From positions 124,001 through 188,000 of the forward strand of contig WIXG01000021.1 in assembly GCA_009869945.1 (NCBI GenBank): a stretch of 64,000 bases of DNA, given 5' to 3'. Positions within the stretch are counted from its first letter, which is position 1, and each line of letters opens with the position of its first letter. The notes beneath the pieces were generated by a model. That model did not search any database. It saw nothing but the letters and a program-made list of their open reading frames with translations, and was not told the DNA's origin. Source of the DNA: Mesaphorura yosii. Its lineage: Eukaryota > Arthropoda > Collembola > Poduromorpha > Tullbergiidae. Of the stretch, positions 47,603 to 62,929 are shown piece by piece. The position numbers were made by a program, and so were the translations under genes.

Positions 47603-48481
47603 TCAGTAACCATTTTTCTTCACTTCTAATTTGTACGAAAACTTGTCTTCCATTTTGTGGGTGATGTAGTCGACGCTGTCCTTCCAGAGTTCGTGCACGT
47701 TCGTCTTGCCGCTGAAAATGTGGATTCCGTCTCGGTTCTCGATGAATTTCTTGTAGTGTGCCTGGTAACCGGGCCAAATGCAGTGCTCAAAATAGCCTGG
47801 GCAGTCTGGTGGGTCGAAATTGCGCAGAACGCGACGAGTACGGCAGGTTTCCTCGTCCAGGGTCAGGAAAAATCTCACATCACAGTGTTGGTACAGCGCT
47901 TCCGACTCGAAGAGCATGAATCCCTCGAGAATCAGGATCGGGACTTGTGAGTACTTCGACAGGTCAGTGTCTATAAAAGAAACGTTCAAATTAGCACCAC
48001 AACACCAGCAATGATAACAGCAGCAGATACTTTCTCCGACTCTTACCTAGTTCTTGAAAATTCGGAATCCAGTCCAACCCCTCGAAATTTGGTGTCACGA
48101 CGGTGCCGTTGTGCAAGCCATTCATTGTGCCGTTGGGTTTGTTAGTCGGTGGATGGTCAAGAATGGCGGCAACGTCGCGATGCATTCGGTTCATGTCCAG
48201 CGCCTGGATGATGTCGTAGTGCACATGATTCTCGACTTCTGGGATTCTGAGATGGCCTTCGTACTCGTCTGGGAAGAAATACGCGTCCTGGTGAATGACG
48301 CGGCTCCACGGGAAGGATTTCTGAAGTAATTTGGTCAGCGTCGTCTTTCCACCGCACGTCACTCCTGAAAAGACACCACAAATTCCATTATTTCTTCGAC
48401 TTCGACTTTCGATACTCCATAAACCTTGCAATTTGAAATTTCATTTCTCTTACCTGAAACTCCGATAACAAAGTAGGACAT
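47603..48481 (-). CDS. NMRK: Nicotinamide riboside kinase
   Basis: Phosphorylates nicotinamide riboside to NMN in the NAD salvage pathway. Exons 48481-48454, 48364-48047 and 47970-47603 join to give 237 residues. The first exon codes only nine residues and part of the glycine of the P-loop (GVSGVTCGGKTTLT). HQDAYFFPDE fits the lid/base region, and ILILEGFMLFES is typical of the family. RNFDPPDCPGYFEHCIWPGY is a strongly conserved NMRK block. There is an insertion near residues 75-95 (NKPNGTMNGLHNG) compared with vertebrate NMRK1. NMRK1 and NMRK2 types cannot be separated here. Confidence 0.94.
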
Positions 48482-51400
48482 GATACGCTGCTGATTATCT
48501 TCGGAAGACTTCTGTGACTTTGAAGTTGAAGTTGAAGACGATGACGATGAAGAGAAGCAGTTCCCGATCGTGGACGAGAATGCTGCAGGAGTAAGGCAAC
48601 TATTGGAAAGTTGGAATGGCGGTCGATTAATACTTCTTTTGGTCGAATTCAGGCCTGTAATGCATAAAAGAACAAAAAAGGGTCAAACCAAAGTCAAAGG
48701 CTGGAAGAGTGAGTTGCTAACGCAAAATAGCAAATCGTGACTCAAAATGAAGCCTTACACGAATTCGCAAGACCACAATCCACAAATTTGGAGGTCTCCG
48801 AGCCCGGTTATGAATTAAGAGTAGACACAGGCACGCGGGCAGCACGACACGGCAGAAGTTGACTAGCAGATAATGGCTTCCTTGTTCACTTGCCTTGCCT
48901 TTGCCGCTTAACTACTTAGCTTAGCAGTCTTCTTATTGAATAATTCGCTAAGAACGCCACACCACGCTCGACCGCAACCGACCTCTACTCTCCAAAACTA
49001 CACTAAAGACCGAGCGCTGTGGTTGCTCTGATTTTGAGCTCAATGCTGAACCTAATAGCTAATATCATTTTGTCATTACTTTACTACTTACTACTACAAG
49101 CACAAGCACACCAATAATTTAATCAAGTGAAAAGTAGCTAAGCTGCGCTGCGTCTGCTTGCGTCCGTGTGAGACATGAACATGAAACAGTTGTCCTTCAT
49201 TTGTATGATTTATGTCATGCTTTATGCTGGCTTAGCTACATTGTTAACAAGACTCATACGCATGCTTCGTGTAGCAGTCTCGGGTAGCGATGGATTTACG
49301 AAATTGCCGTATTACGTTAATTTATGAAGACACATTAATCGTACATGCAACACGTGCTGCGTGGTGCTCCAGACCTTCAGGGTATGAAACCAGAATCAAC
49401 CATCGCGGCTGGTGAACTTGGCAATGGGATTAGGAAATCAGTTTGAATTCGCCATTAAAGTCATTATTAGATGACATTCCGTGACAAGCGACAATGTATG
49501 AAGTGAAAGAAGTCTGGCGGTTGCGGCTTGGGGAAGGACAGTCACAACTCACAATTCAGATAGTCAAACAGATGAAATCAACTGATGAACGAAATGGTGG
49601 AGGATGCTTTCATAATTCATAAATCGTGGGTTGCATTACATGATTGATTGATGAAACGCATTGGCAATGCACGCAAATTGCAATTGCAAGAATTCTGATT
49701 CTGGTTCTCGCCGGTTGCAGAAATCAAGACAAAGTCAGCTCAGCTCTCTCCATTGATGGATTTTCAATTTCCCAATTCGGTGACGCACGCTAACAGACCC
49801 GAGTAGCGATTGCAGCAGCAGCAGGCTTTCAACCATATTTATCATTCATGCCAGTAATGACTACGATCGTTAAGTTGCTAAATCAAATCATGTATACATA
49901 ATTCAGTTCTTCGCATTCGGACGAAACGCCGCGCCAATACAAGAGTTGTCATTTTTACTACGAAAGCCTACATCTGATCAAGTTCATGACGCATGCCCAC
50001 CCAGACATGTGCATGGACTTTGGAAAGTTCTCACAGGAATTCTCAAGCTGCCGGCTGCCACTGCTAATAATTAATTACGCATTTCTCCGAAACCGAGCCG
50101 AATCACTCGCTTCACTCCGGGCGTTCGGGCTCCTGCCGTCATGAGGTGTCTGCCTGACTTCATGAGTCATGATTCACGCGAGACGCGATTTCTCGTTACG
50201 GTCGAATTCGACGAAGAAACGTTAATTGAGAAATTCACCGACAAGCCATTCAATCGATTCCTCAGCACTCTACACTGACTCTGCAGTACAAAAATGTAAC
50301 TCTCGATTCTCGAATAGTCTAGTCATGAGTTTTGACGATTACACGTTTAAATAGTAACAAATAACAATGTTCAATATTTACTTTAAAGTGAGTTTTCTTC
50401 CAACTCGTGGAAGTGGGAGCGATAAGAAATATGACGCAGTTTCTGCCTCACAAGCCTCGAATAATAAATCATCGACCCGCACAAATGCCTATCTTGACTG
50501 ATCTGTCAATCAAACAGTCTCGACCAAACCTCGCAAGTCTCAAGGCTTGTCAGGCTTGACCCCACAGCATCAGCATGACATCAGCCCATTCGCCGAGCTG
50601 AGGCAATATTTGACATGACCAGACAAAGGATAAGAACGAAATCATGCGCCGCAAGCATGCATGGACGGATCTTTCGTATGATATCCCAGTTAATCAACTT
50701 ACAATTCTTTGTGACAGCGACTGAAGTAGAAGCACGATGATGAAGATGAAGACGTCTTGTTGCTGATGCGGCTGATCTTGAAGTGTCAACTTTACCAAGC
50801 ACAAATAAAATGTTAAAATCGCTGCGTCGAGTAACGAAGTTTCCAAATAATGTCAATTGTCTTGCATTGAACATAATAACAGCGCTGATTCTGACTTTGG
50901 TGTCTGGCTCATTAACAAAGGGTTGTGGTTGTGAGAGATGGAACCAAATTCGTCAGGAGTGTACCAAAAGGTCAAGGTGCCGGCGGCAGCAGCATCAGCA
51001 ATCATCTGGTTAATAAGTTGCTCATTCAGCACTCGTATTTGTAGTACTGAAGTCTTGGCTAAGGCGGAAGGCGCGATGACAGGCGAGAATAAGGAAGAGG
51101 GCTGATGCTGATTAGGTAAGTGATAAAGGTAAAGATGAGCAAGGGAGTTTTCTGATAAGGAAGTGACCATTCCAGAATTCCAAAACACGATGAACGGCGG
51201 ACGGCACGTCGTAGCGTATCCAATTACTTGGATAATGAAAACGACACGCTGACGTTGAGGTTGAAGATCAAGGTCACCATCGAAGAGGATGACCTCTTAT
51301 CATTCTCCAGCAGCGGTCCAGCACGATCACATAGCAGAGCACAGAATTAACTTAAAAGTTCACCAGAGCAGTTTGAGTTGAATAACAAGAACAATTTACT

Positions 51401-52546
51401 TGCATAAGCTTGCATTCCTCGTCCGCAAGATTAAATCGCACTTAATTTAAATTAGTTTAACTGAGATTTTCGGCACTTTGCACTTAATTGGCCAATTTAC
51501 TTATTTAGTAAAAATGATTACTGCTGATTAGATTGACTTTTTTTGAGGTTTACTTGTGCGTTGCCGATGTTTGTTGATGTTTACGTAAGGCGACGAGACG
51601 ACGACAGCCGAGTAAAAACACAAATTCGATCGCCACTTGGTTTTGGATAAAACACGTGCTTTAGGGGCTTCGTTTTATAAGTTTCCTCTGATCTATACAG
51701 TGTACTATTTCCCAGTTTGGGAGCTTCTGCAACATTTTCCCATGAATCATCGAATTTTCCATTATTACAGATCATGGATACGCCATTGCCATTTCGAGCA
51801 ACATGCATCCCACCGCGGTTCGCGTATTCGCGTAAACATAATTAGCGAGAGTAATGACTCAATTTGACAAGGCTTGCCAAGCAATGGAAAAACAAGAAAA
51901 TAGAAACAGCGACGACTCGGTTTTAGTTTCGTCGGAGTCTCAGTTTACATTTCCAGTCCAGCCAAGAACTCAAACTCGAATTCAGATTCTACAGCGTAAA
52001 ATACATTTGTATTCTTGTACGTGGCCAATGGACTGAAACACAGAAGCAGCAAAAGCAGAACGCAGAAGAGAATGGTTAACGATAAGATCGAGAATGGTTC
52101 GGTTCCTCCGAAAACACAAACCTGAGCCAGGACGGCCAGGAGACTAAAACCCAGGCACAGCAGGTTAGAAAACACACACGTAACACGCACACTAGCCAAC
52201 TCGTACGTTCGCTGAAAGCGAATTCGGGAACGGGAACTACTTATCACTTAACACTTGCTCGTCTAGATTGGCTGCTAGCGATCCTCTTCCGTGTTCTCGT
52301 TCCCGAACTGCTTGAAGCAGTGCTGAGTGCAAGGTGGAAGGAATTTCCAAATGTATTTATTATTATTTCATTATTCTTGCCTGCCCAGATCGATTGGAGA
52401 ACGAGAACAAGAACGAGAAGGCGAAGGCGAGAAACGCCTTTTCTGTCTTCACGAGTGACCAGGCAGGGCAGGTGAAAATTAGAAAATTCAAGTTACAGTT
52501 TTAATTTCATCTGAATTGAACAAGCAAGCAGCACGGCAATTGAAGC
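48482..52546. other. Four-kilobase region between divergent genes
   Basis: Lies between NMRK (-) and beta-sarcoglycan (+). The NMRK leader side has a GAAGTTGAAGTTGAAG / GACGATGACGAT simple-repeat patch near 48.52 kb. The rest holds short open frames only. No tRNA, transposon end or coding domain was recognised. Regulatory DNA for the muscle gene beta-sarcoglycan would be expected here but is not demonstrated. Confidence 0.45.
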
Positions 52547-54010
52547 ATGTCTTCAGCGTACTCGAGCGTCCGTTCTTCGCCAATTCCCGATTTGGCCTAC
52601 GACTCGTACCGCAGCCTCGCGGCTCTTCGAGATCGGGACCAGACTCTGACTAAACGTCCAGTCGGTGTAGGCGGTGGGATTGGAAGTAATTTGGAGGGAA
52701 CTCCGCCGCCGCTTTTAAGCTCTCACTCACACCATCAATACCGAGAGCAGCCGCAGCCGCATTATCAGCCATCGGGCCTCGACGACCTAGAATTCGATCA
52801 GAATCAGGAGCGCATGTCGATGTCGCGGTCTTACTCTCAGCAGCAGCCGTCTCCACGAATGCATCAGCAAAACCAGCAACAGCAGCGCCAGATTGACCCT
52901 GCCCTACAGCATCACCTTATGAAGATGTCCAGCAACCCTTACGACTACGTGACGTGTCAGGGTGCGACTTACGCGCTCTCGCCGTACTCGGGCGAGACAC
53001 TCCTTTTCTGGATCCTGCTCGGAGTGCTCATTATTTTGGTCATTGTGAACCTCACACTTACGATCGTCATCTTTGGAACACTGCGGCTGGGCAGTGGAAT
53101 GGAAAGTGTAGAAGTAAGTTTAAAGTTTGAGTTACGCCACGCCGAAGCAGACGGCCGGGCCAAGTTCGGAATTTTATCAACTGAATGTCTTGTCTTGATT
53201 CCAGATTTTTCCCAAAATGCTGAAATTCTTTGGAAACACCGACCTGGACGAAATCTACAAGCGAGACGGAGTGCTCGAAGGCTTCGCCAACGATCCAATG
53301 AGCATTGAGGCGATTGACGAAGGCACAGGCAGCGGCGCGGGTCACGCGCACGTCCATTTGTGGGCACACGACGGCCACCAACCCTCGCTCTCAATCGACA
53401 AGAATGGGCTCAACATATCACAAGTGGAGGAGTTCAGGGTCGTCGACAACGGCGACGGGAGCACAGTCTTCACAACCGCAAACCCAACGCTGAATTTCCC
53501 GGGTGGAATGCGGAACTTTGACGTGAAAATGGTCAGGACGAATAAAATCACGTCGGACGTCAACTCCACGCTGGAGCTCGTTTCGACGCGGTTCACGACG
53601 CTGAAGGGCAGTGAAGGAACACGGATGGAGGGAAAGGAAATTCAGTGGATTGCGGATCATGATATTTTACTCAAGGTAAGTTTGTGGCGCAGCCTAGGCG
53701 TATGATTCTTGACGATTTATCCAGTAATTGACTGCATGTCCTCATTTTGCAGAGCAATGACAAGATTATTTTATCCGGGCAAGATGGAATCAGCATTTAT
53801 CGCTTTTCTCTGCCACTTGTGGACAAGCACGGCGTGACTCGGAATCGCTACACGCTCCAGACTCACGGGAAGAAGGAATCCCAGTTCAAGCTATGCATCT
53901 GCATGCCGGAAGGGAAATTGTTCAGAATCGAGATCCCGCTCAGCAATAGTCAACACAAGCATCGGTCTGCCCAGAAGATTGGCTGTCATTCAGCTGTAAA
54001 TCCGTGCTGA
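52547..54010 (+). CDS. Scgbeta: Beta-sarcoglycan
   Basis: Type II membrane glycoprotein of the dystrophin-associated sarcoglycan complex in muscle. Exons 52547-53113, 53205-53675 and 53753-54010 give 431 residues. The cytoplasmic N-terminus is long (about 150 residues) and rich in Ser, Gln and His (QQQPSPRMHQQNQQQQRQ). A single transmembrane segment spans about 152-176 (LLFWILLGVLIILVIVNLTL). The extracellular domain contains DGISIYRFSLPL and closes with the family's cysteine cluster (FKLCICMPEGKLFRIEIP, IGCHSAVNPC). The N-terminal region is longer than in vertebrates, whose cytoplasmic tail is about 65 residues from memory. Confidence 0.92.
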
Positions 54011-54234
54011 TCGCTGATCACTCGTTGTCCTCATCGGGCACTGTCATTGATCATGTCATGTATTTTGATAAAGAAATGCTAGACACTTTTATACAGGATT
54101 AATTAGAAAGTGAGATTCTGTAGTGTTCTCTTGTCCTAGTCCTATATTAGCTTAAGAATTAAAATTAACTGAATTTGTAATGACTAACCAATCATGTTTT
54201 AATCCAATTGTGTTCTATATGAGCAACAGCTTGC

Positions 54235-54240
54235 AATAAA
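54235..54240 (+). terminator. Poly(A) signal of beta-sarcoglycan
   Basis: AATAAA 225 bases after the stop codon. Confidence 0.65.
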
Positions 54241-54655
54241 ATGAAGGATTACAAGATTGATTGTTTTTGGCTATAAAACACTTTGCAACTTTGAAAAAAT
54301 TACATGAAATGATTCATCAGGCAAAATCAAGTTCTAAACGCAATGCAATTGGTAATGATTGAATTAATGGAGCCACCGCTACGGATGCGAACACAAGACT
54401 CGATCCGAGTTCACCACTGTTGTGCAGTCCCTGACGAATAAACCAGTCGAAGAAGAGACGGAGAAAGATTCCTAATAAATGCTTTAATTTATTGTCAACA
54501 AGCTGTCACGGTTTTCACAAAAACTCTGATCATGAGTCGCCAATTATAATTTTGCATACAACTTATGTGCCATTAATTACATGGAGTCATTAAAGTTTTG
54601 CTTTATCATCTGTTTGGATCGTGCTCCATAAAATTAACGTATCCAGTTAAACATT

Positions 54656-55082
54656 AAGAAGTTTTTCGACATTTGTGGACCAAAAACGCGTTCAATTTGC
54701 AGTGGATTCTCAAATCCTAAGCTTTATTCTAAAATGTCTTTCGCTCTAAGAAGTTTTTCGACATTTGTGGACCAAAAACATGTTAATTTGGGAGTTACGC
54801 CCAGGACAAGAAGTTTTTCGACATTTGTGGACCAAAAACATGTTAATTTGGGAATTACGCCGAGGACAAGAAGTTTTTCGACATTTGTGGACCAAAAACA
54901 AATTAATTTAGGATTCAACTCTTTACACAAGAAGTTTTTCGACATTTGTGGACCAAAAACATGTTAATTTAGGATTCAACTCTTTACACAAGAAGTTTTT
55001 CGACATTTGTGGACCAAAAACATGTTAATTTAGGATTCAACTCACTAGATAAGAAGTTTTTCGACATTTGTGGACCAAAAAC
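54656..55082. repeat. Seven-copy minisatellite, 32-bp core
   Basis: The identical 32-base core (AAGAAGTTTTTCGACATT, then TGTGGACCAAAAAC) starts at 54656, 54748, 54808, 54868, 54929, 54990 and 55051. Spacings are 92, 60, 60, 61, 61 and 61. The 28-29-base linkers are diverged but clearly related in neighbouring copies: two copies of a GGGA(G/A)TTACGCC type, then several of a TTTAGGATTCAACTC type. Core ends show a short inverted match (GTTTTT and AAAAAC). The repeat lacks stops in one frame on each strand, which creates shadow open frames of 73-77 codons. Confidence 0.95.
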
Positions 55083-55241
55083 TCATTAACTGGAATTCTA
55101 TTGCTTTCCTACCTATGCCTGACTTAAGAATTAGCACTATGTAATAATCAGCGGTACAAGCTGAACTCAATTGATTCTTCGTCAAATCTTCTCTCCTCTG
55201 TCATGATGATGAGCCATATGAATATGTGATTCGGTTCCAGA

Positions 55242-56323
55242 TTAATCTGCAAAGGAAACCAAACCAAATAGTGAATTAGACTAAGAATTTTCAGGAAGGC
55301 CTAATTATTTATGCAAAATCAAAAATCAGTTAGAATACCAGGCGATAGGTTATAATCATAGACGTCAGGCGCAAATTAAAATTCATCATCTCTACTTTGA
55401 AAGGTAATCTGGAAAATCAGAAGATGCTTACCATAAAAGTAGTTAGTGCGGGCTGCTGCAAGCTGTTGATGCTGAGGTTCCATTCTTGTCTCAATCTCCG
55501 AGAAGTCTGACTTCAGGTGATTGCACGGCACAAAGTACTGGTTGCTGTTCACGCGTTCATCGATGCAATGAGCGTCCTTGCTACCTGCTGCGCAAAGAAT
55601 AAAAGAAATGTGGCCATTAATAATTTCATAATCCGCTTAGACCTAGACATGCAAGTTAGCAATTTTTAGAATGTTAACAAGAGAAGGGTAATTTTTTGTG
55701 CTCATCGCATGGACTCTCTTCCTGGAAAGTCTAATCCAAAGAGTCAAAAGTCACAGCAATTGAGACAAAATAAGACAATTTCGGTCTGTCTGGCATCGCT
55801 TAAAAATTTCAACCGCCGGTGCAAGACAAAGCTTATGGCCCACAGTTAATTACATTACGCTATGAAGGCATTTATCTTATCGTCCCTAATTTGCACTGGC
55901 TGAGAGCGTCGTTACATGTCTCTGTTGTTTACTACATGCAAGCTACTCCAAAATGCTGTAAATATGCTATAATAGGTATGATTTCTGGAAAATTCTGAAT
56001 GCTATGTCCTACAGACAAGTTTAGTCAACATATTTGCAGAATTGTATGCCCGATTTCAAGTTCTAGGAATTTAACTTCAGTATTTAACCTTCCATACTTC
56101 ATGCGCCTTTACCAAGCTGGCTGGCTCTTTAACTAAAGACTAATACTAAGAAGCAACGGAAATTACTTACCAGCTACCAGGAGCGCCTGGGTTTCATGCC
56201 AATTTAAGCCGGTGTAACTGCTGCTATCAGTTTGGAATCTACGGTTGTTCGGCTCGACAGCGGACCAGACAGGCGACAAGAGGCGAGGGACGTTAATATA
56301 TACAAAAAGTACCACAAAAGAAC
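55242..56323 (-). CDS. Possible small gene, family unknown
   Basis: Three segments, 56323-56171, 55584-55432 and 55246-55242, join in one frame through good borders (GTAAGT and GTAAGC donors). The frame runs from a hydrophobic stretch (FVVLFVYINVPRLL) through NNRRFQTDSSSYTGLNWHE and DAHCIDERVNSNQYFVPCN to AARTNYFYD and a stop two codons into the last segment. Only this frame is open in the 153-base middle exon. No ATG is visible, so a further 5' exon would be needed (acceptor CGTCAG at 56324). The middle acceptor is a tandem GCAGCAG. I recognise no family; the hydrophobic start and two cysteines would suit a secreted peptide. Confidence 0.4.
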
Positions 56324-56335
56324 CTGACGACCATT

Positions 56336-56935
56336 TAAACAAGTGTTTAACTGAATTTCGTCGTTACTGATTCATGATGGCAGAAAATACGGTACGGTGT
56401 AGCCACCGCCGCCACCGCCGCCGCCGCTGCACTGCATTCGACCCTCGTCTTACTACGAGAGCCTTCGGGAACCGAATGAACAACGCAGTACACGGAAAAG
56501 ATGAAAGAAAAGACCCAACTCGACTCAGGGACGCCTGCCTGCCTGCCTTTCCACTGCAGACTGCATGTATGTACAAATGAACGCATGCTTTACTTTAAGC
56601 CGCGGCCACCTTCCTGCATGCATGCATTCAGAGCATTTTTGTAATAACCTTGCCTCAACTCGAGTTAAATTCACCGCTTATTCGCCAGTGTGAGCAGTGA
56701 ACACTGCTAAGTTCCTTTGTCTTGAGCCATGGACAGTTGAGGTTCAGATTCTGTCCATGCATTTAACCTGAGCTCAATCACTTGACAATTTAATCAGTTA
56801 ACTCCTGTGTTTATTGAGATTTTACATTTTTGGTTTATGGCTGCAAACTCGTCTTGTGTCTAGCACAAATAAATTAAATCAGCGCAATGCAGAGCACACT
56901 GCACAGTCGACGCCGAGCCGAGCTCTTCACCGAAT
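56336..56935. other. Spacer between unknown gene and first esterase
   Basis: Includes a CCGCCGCCACCGCCG-type trinucleotide patch at about 56.40 kb that produces an alanine-rich shadow frame. No supported gene. Confidence 0.4.
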
Positions 56936-59648
<2,713 letters not shown>

Positions 59649-60465
59649 ATTATTAAAATCGAGCCAGCCTCGATGTCCACACCCGCTCCGTTGACGGGCG
59701 CAAGCGCAAGAAGAGCCTGTTTTGTGCCACGATGGTGAATGTGAAAACAACAATCATAACGTCAACGCAAGTAAAACTCCAACGAAGCTGAAGTGAATGA
59801 ACAGCGGCAGAAAATGCAGATAAGCAACTAAGCGACAGATGCGACTTGGTTCTGGCGTGTCTCGAGATCAACTGATGAGAGTGTTCAGTGCTGCGCTTGG
59901 CAAGATTTTTAGCTTCCGCAGAAAGTTGGTTAGATTAGTTGTTTTGGTCGAGGTCTGGTGCAGATGAGATGCAGATTGAAGATCTCGTTTCATCTCTCGA
60001 CCGACCTACCACCGACCCTCGAAGTGGTAAGGCAATTCGCAAGTGTTTACATGTGCTAAATTAGATACGCTCGCTGGTCGTCCACTATCCACTTGCACTT
60101 AAGAGCCTTAATGCGATTTCGTGCGTATGAGTACAAGATGAAAAGTATCAATATCACTTCTACTTGTTATGCTCTATAAATACAACAATGTAGAAGATTG
60201 CTGCAAGAAGCAAGGAGATTCTGATGTTTTTCTGCCGCTGCACTGCACTTAATTGCTCTGCAGGTTGCGGTTTCACCACCAACATTTACCAGCGGATCAT
60301 TTACTCGTGTTTCAGTGTACTAAGTACAAGATCTTATTAGTCAAGAAAGCGGTCATTATACAGATTAAATCTAGTCTGTTTGCATTTGCTTGAGACTTGA
60401 GATCATTGGCACAATTTTTCCTTTTTTGGTCTATGCAATAAATTAATCTTAATTTAGCAATTTTG
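59649..60465. other. Spacer between the two esterase genes
   Basis: About 0.8 kb between head-to-tail copies: promoter of the first esterase and 3' UTR of the second. No other supported feature. Confidence 0.4.
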
Positions 60466-62929
60466 TTAGTACTGCTCAAGAGCTCTCCAGAACTGAACCC
60501 GATTTTCGTAGACTTCATCCCGCATTCGTGAGTCAAAATTAATTTCCAGCAGCTGCTTCCGTCCATCAGCGGCGTAAGGAATCCATTCTCGGGCCATAAT
60601 TCGTTCGGGACTAGCAGAAAGTGCTGGTTTCCTGAAAACGGGCCCAAAAATGATCAAATTAATGACTTTTGCAAACCTGGGACAGTCTTTTGCTTTCCTT
60701 ACCCAGTTTGCACGAAACTTGTCCACAGTTTGATGAGATAATCAGATATGATGTATCCTCGATCAGAGGTCGCAATTGGAGCGAAGAATTCCGTCGAGTT
60801 GAAGAGATACTGCATTTCATCCATGTGCATCACTCCTGCAAGTAACAAATGCCAAACGCCAAATGCAAAGCAGGCGAGGCGTGGTATTAGGCTCATAGAT
60901 CTTATCAGTATGAGTAATTAATTAGTGTATGAAGAAGTAACCGTAAGCAGAAGGCATACCCCAATCTTGTGGCGACACGAAGAACTTCTCCGTAACACTG
61001 TGCTGCCCGTCGTAAGTAAACAAATACGCGTACAACGGCGCCTGCACGCTCTCCGAGTGTGTCCTCAGCGTCTTGTGGAATGGGACGTAAAAGTATCGGT
61101 CGCCTAACATCTGAAAATTGCAAGTTTGCAAACTTCTAAACTTCTCAAAGAACTTTGTGATCGCCGCGTCCGAGTCGAACTCACACTGCTGAGGGACTGA
61201 AGTGCCTCGAATCCACTGAGGCTTATCCCGCGCTGGAATCGGCCCAAATAAAATGTCTGAATCTCCTTCGTCAAGTTCCTGTTTAGCACATCGTACATCA
61301 GCAATCTCGGAATTGCTTCGTGCACGTGTGTGAGGAGATTTCTGGTCCCAAGGGGAGTCAGATAGTTGACCAGAGCGTAGATATCGCCTTCGTCCCGGTT
61401 GACGCCTTGAATTGTCGGAATATTCGCCACGCTGCCCTCGGTGTACAAGGCTGAAGGTGTCGCTGTCAGGAAGGCATGCGTGTGATTCGGCTCCACGACC
61501 GGGCCAAACAGAATTGGCGGATTTTCGAACCATTCCTGAAGAAAATGGATAACATTCAATTCATTCTACACATTTGCTTGACGATACTTGACTGGACGGG
61601 AGCGGGAGTCCGAATAAAATTCTTACGAATAGTTTGTACTGTGCTGACACGACGCTCTTTGCATTCTTGCGTGTGATGCATTGAACCATACGGCCAGTGT
61701 TCTCGTAGTCACATCCTACGCTTTTCCCCAATCTTCGGGCCAAACTCTGCTGATTTGGTGGTAGCGCCCAATGAGAAAGGGCGGACGCTGACTGGATGAT
61801 TGCTCCTCTGAATTTTCCTTTAGACAGCGGAGACATCATGTGCAAGTGGGTTGAGGCGCCTCCGGCGCTCTGACCTGTGTTTTGGGCAGGCGGCAACATA
61901 ATTTTTGAATTCCAACTCCAAAAATGACAATAATTATTGCTGAAACTGACCTCCGACCGTAATCCTGGACGGATCACCTCCAAAGTGTGCAATATTCTCG
62001 ACTACCCAGTCCAAAGCCAGGGCCTGGTCCTTCAGACCCCAATTTCCGTAGCTTGCGTGGTCTCCGGTACTCAAAAACCCTGCAATGCAATTCATAAAGG
62101 TGAGAAACTCTTTCCTCTACAAAAGTAAAAGGAGCTATTACTCCAAGCACAAAAAACGTTCTTACCGAGCACTCCCAGTCTGTAATTGATTGTGACCAGA
62201 ATAATGTCTTCATCCAGCATGTACGTCGGTCCATTCAAGTGCCCGGCGCCCCAAAAGAAAGATCTGCTCAAAGAAATTAGAATTGAAATGCTTTATTGTG
62301 CGAACTTTTGAGCTCCTAAACAATGTCGTGCTAGAATTTCGAACTACGAACCCTCCATGAATGAAGATATATACCGGAAGCTTGCTTTCGCTGTCTCGCT
62401 TCTCCCGATTCTGCAATTAATCGCATTTCGCATTCAAATGGACACGATTCAAATGTAAATGTGAATCACTTACTTCTGGTGCGTAAATATTCAAGTACAG
62501 GCAGTCTTCTTGACCAATAACGTTGTAATATCTCAGGGGATCCATCTGCATGCAGGAAATCTTCTTATCTGCTCGGCGAACGCCCGTCCATCGGTACTTC
62601 ACTCTGGGCTCCTGAAATTACGCAGGAAATTTCAAATTGCATTGCAGGTGTGTCAACTCCGAACCCAAATGGAAACTTCTCACCTGAAAGCGAAATTCTC
62701 CCGTTGGCGGCTCGGCGTACGGCACGCCCTCAAACGCTCGGAAAAGCTTGCCATTCAGGGAATTCGCGTAGTAGCCTTCGACTGTTCCACAGTTTGTATC
62801 GACGAGCAGAGGATTTGAGCGCTGCACCGGCGGTGGCTCGACGAGCCGCGGTGTTCGTGGCGGTGGAAAAATATGGTCACACGCAGCAAACGTGCAGATC
62901 AGACCTAAAACTCGGGTGGCACTAATCAT
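60466..62929 (-). CDS. Carboxylesterase type B, tandem copy with a one-base frameshift
   Basis: Second member of the pair. Nine exons: 62929-62684, 62611-62474, 62410-62352, 62263-62166, 62079-61951, 61874-61627, 61535-60960, 60835-60703 and 60631-60466. Signal peptide ([15 protein letters not shown]), [31 protein letters not shown] and GQSAGG are present. Ser226, Glu355 (NRDEGD) and the histidine of [12 protein letters not shown] would form the triad. In exon 7 the frame changes near 61240-61246: [10 protein letters not shown] lies in one frame and [13 protein letters not shown] in the next. The exon is 576 bases, where phase on both sides demands 3n+1. With one more base the protein would be about 597 residues. 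Either a real lesion or an assembly error; everything else looks functional. Confidence 0.88.

Noticed and set aside
50581-51188. Overlapping frames of 76-111 codons in the 4-kb spacer
   Set aside because: Open on both strands with no domain, no splice partners and low-complexity Gln/Ser/Arg composition.
54724-54967. Repetitive protein frames on both strands over the minisatellite
   Set aside because: They exist only because the repeat unit lacks stops. The change of period from 60 to 61 breaks the frame, and there are no splice or start signals.
54656-55082. CRISPR-like look: identical 32-base repeats separated by 28-29-base spacers
   Set aside because: The spacers are related to each other in neighbouring copies, not unique. 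The setting is an intron-rich animal genome without cas genes, so this is a minisatellite.
56347-56586. Alanine-rich minus-strand ORF near 56.4 kb
   Set aside because: Generated by a CCGCCG/CCACCG trinucleotide patch; no domain or splice link.
61270-61310. A very short intron explaining the esterase frame change
   Set aside because: The only GT...AG pair nearby would remove about 20 bases, too short to splice, and would delete conserved codons.
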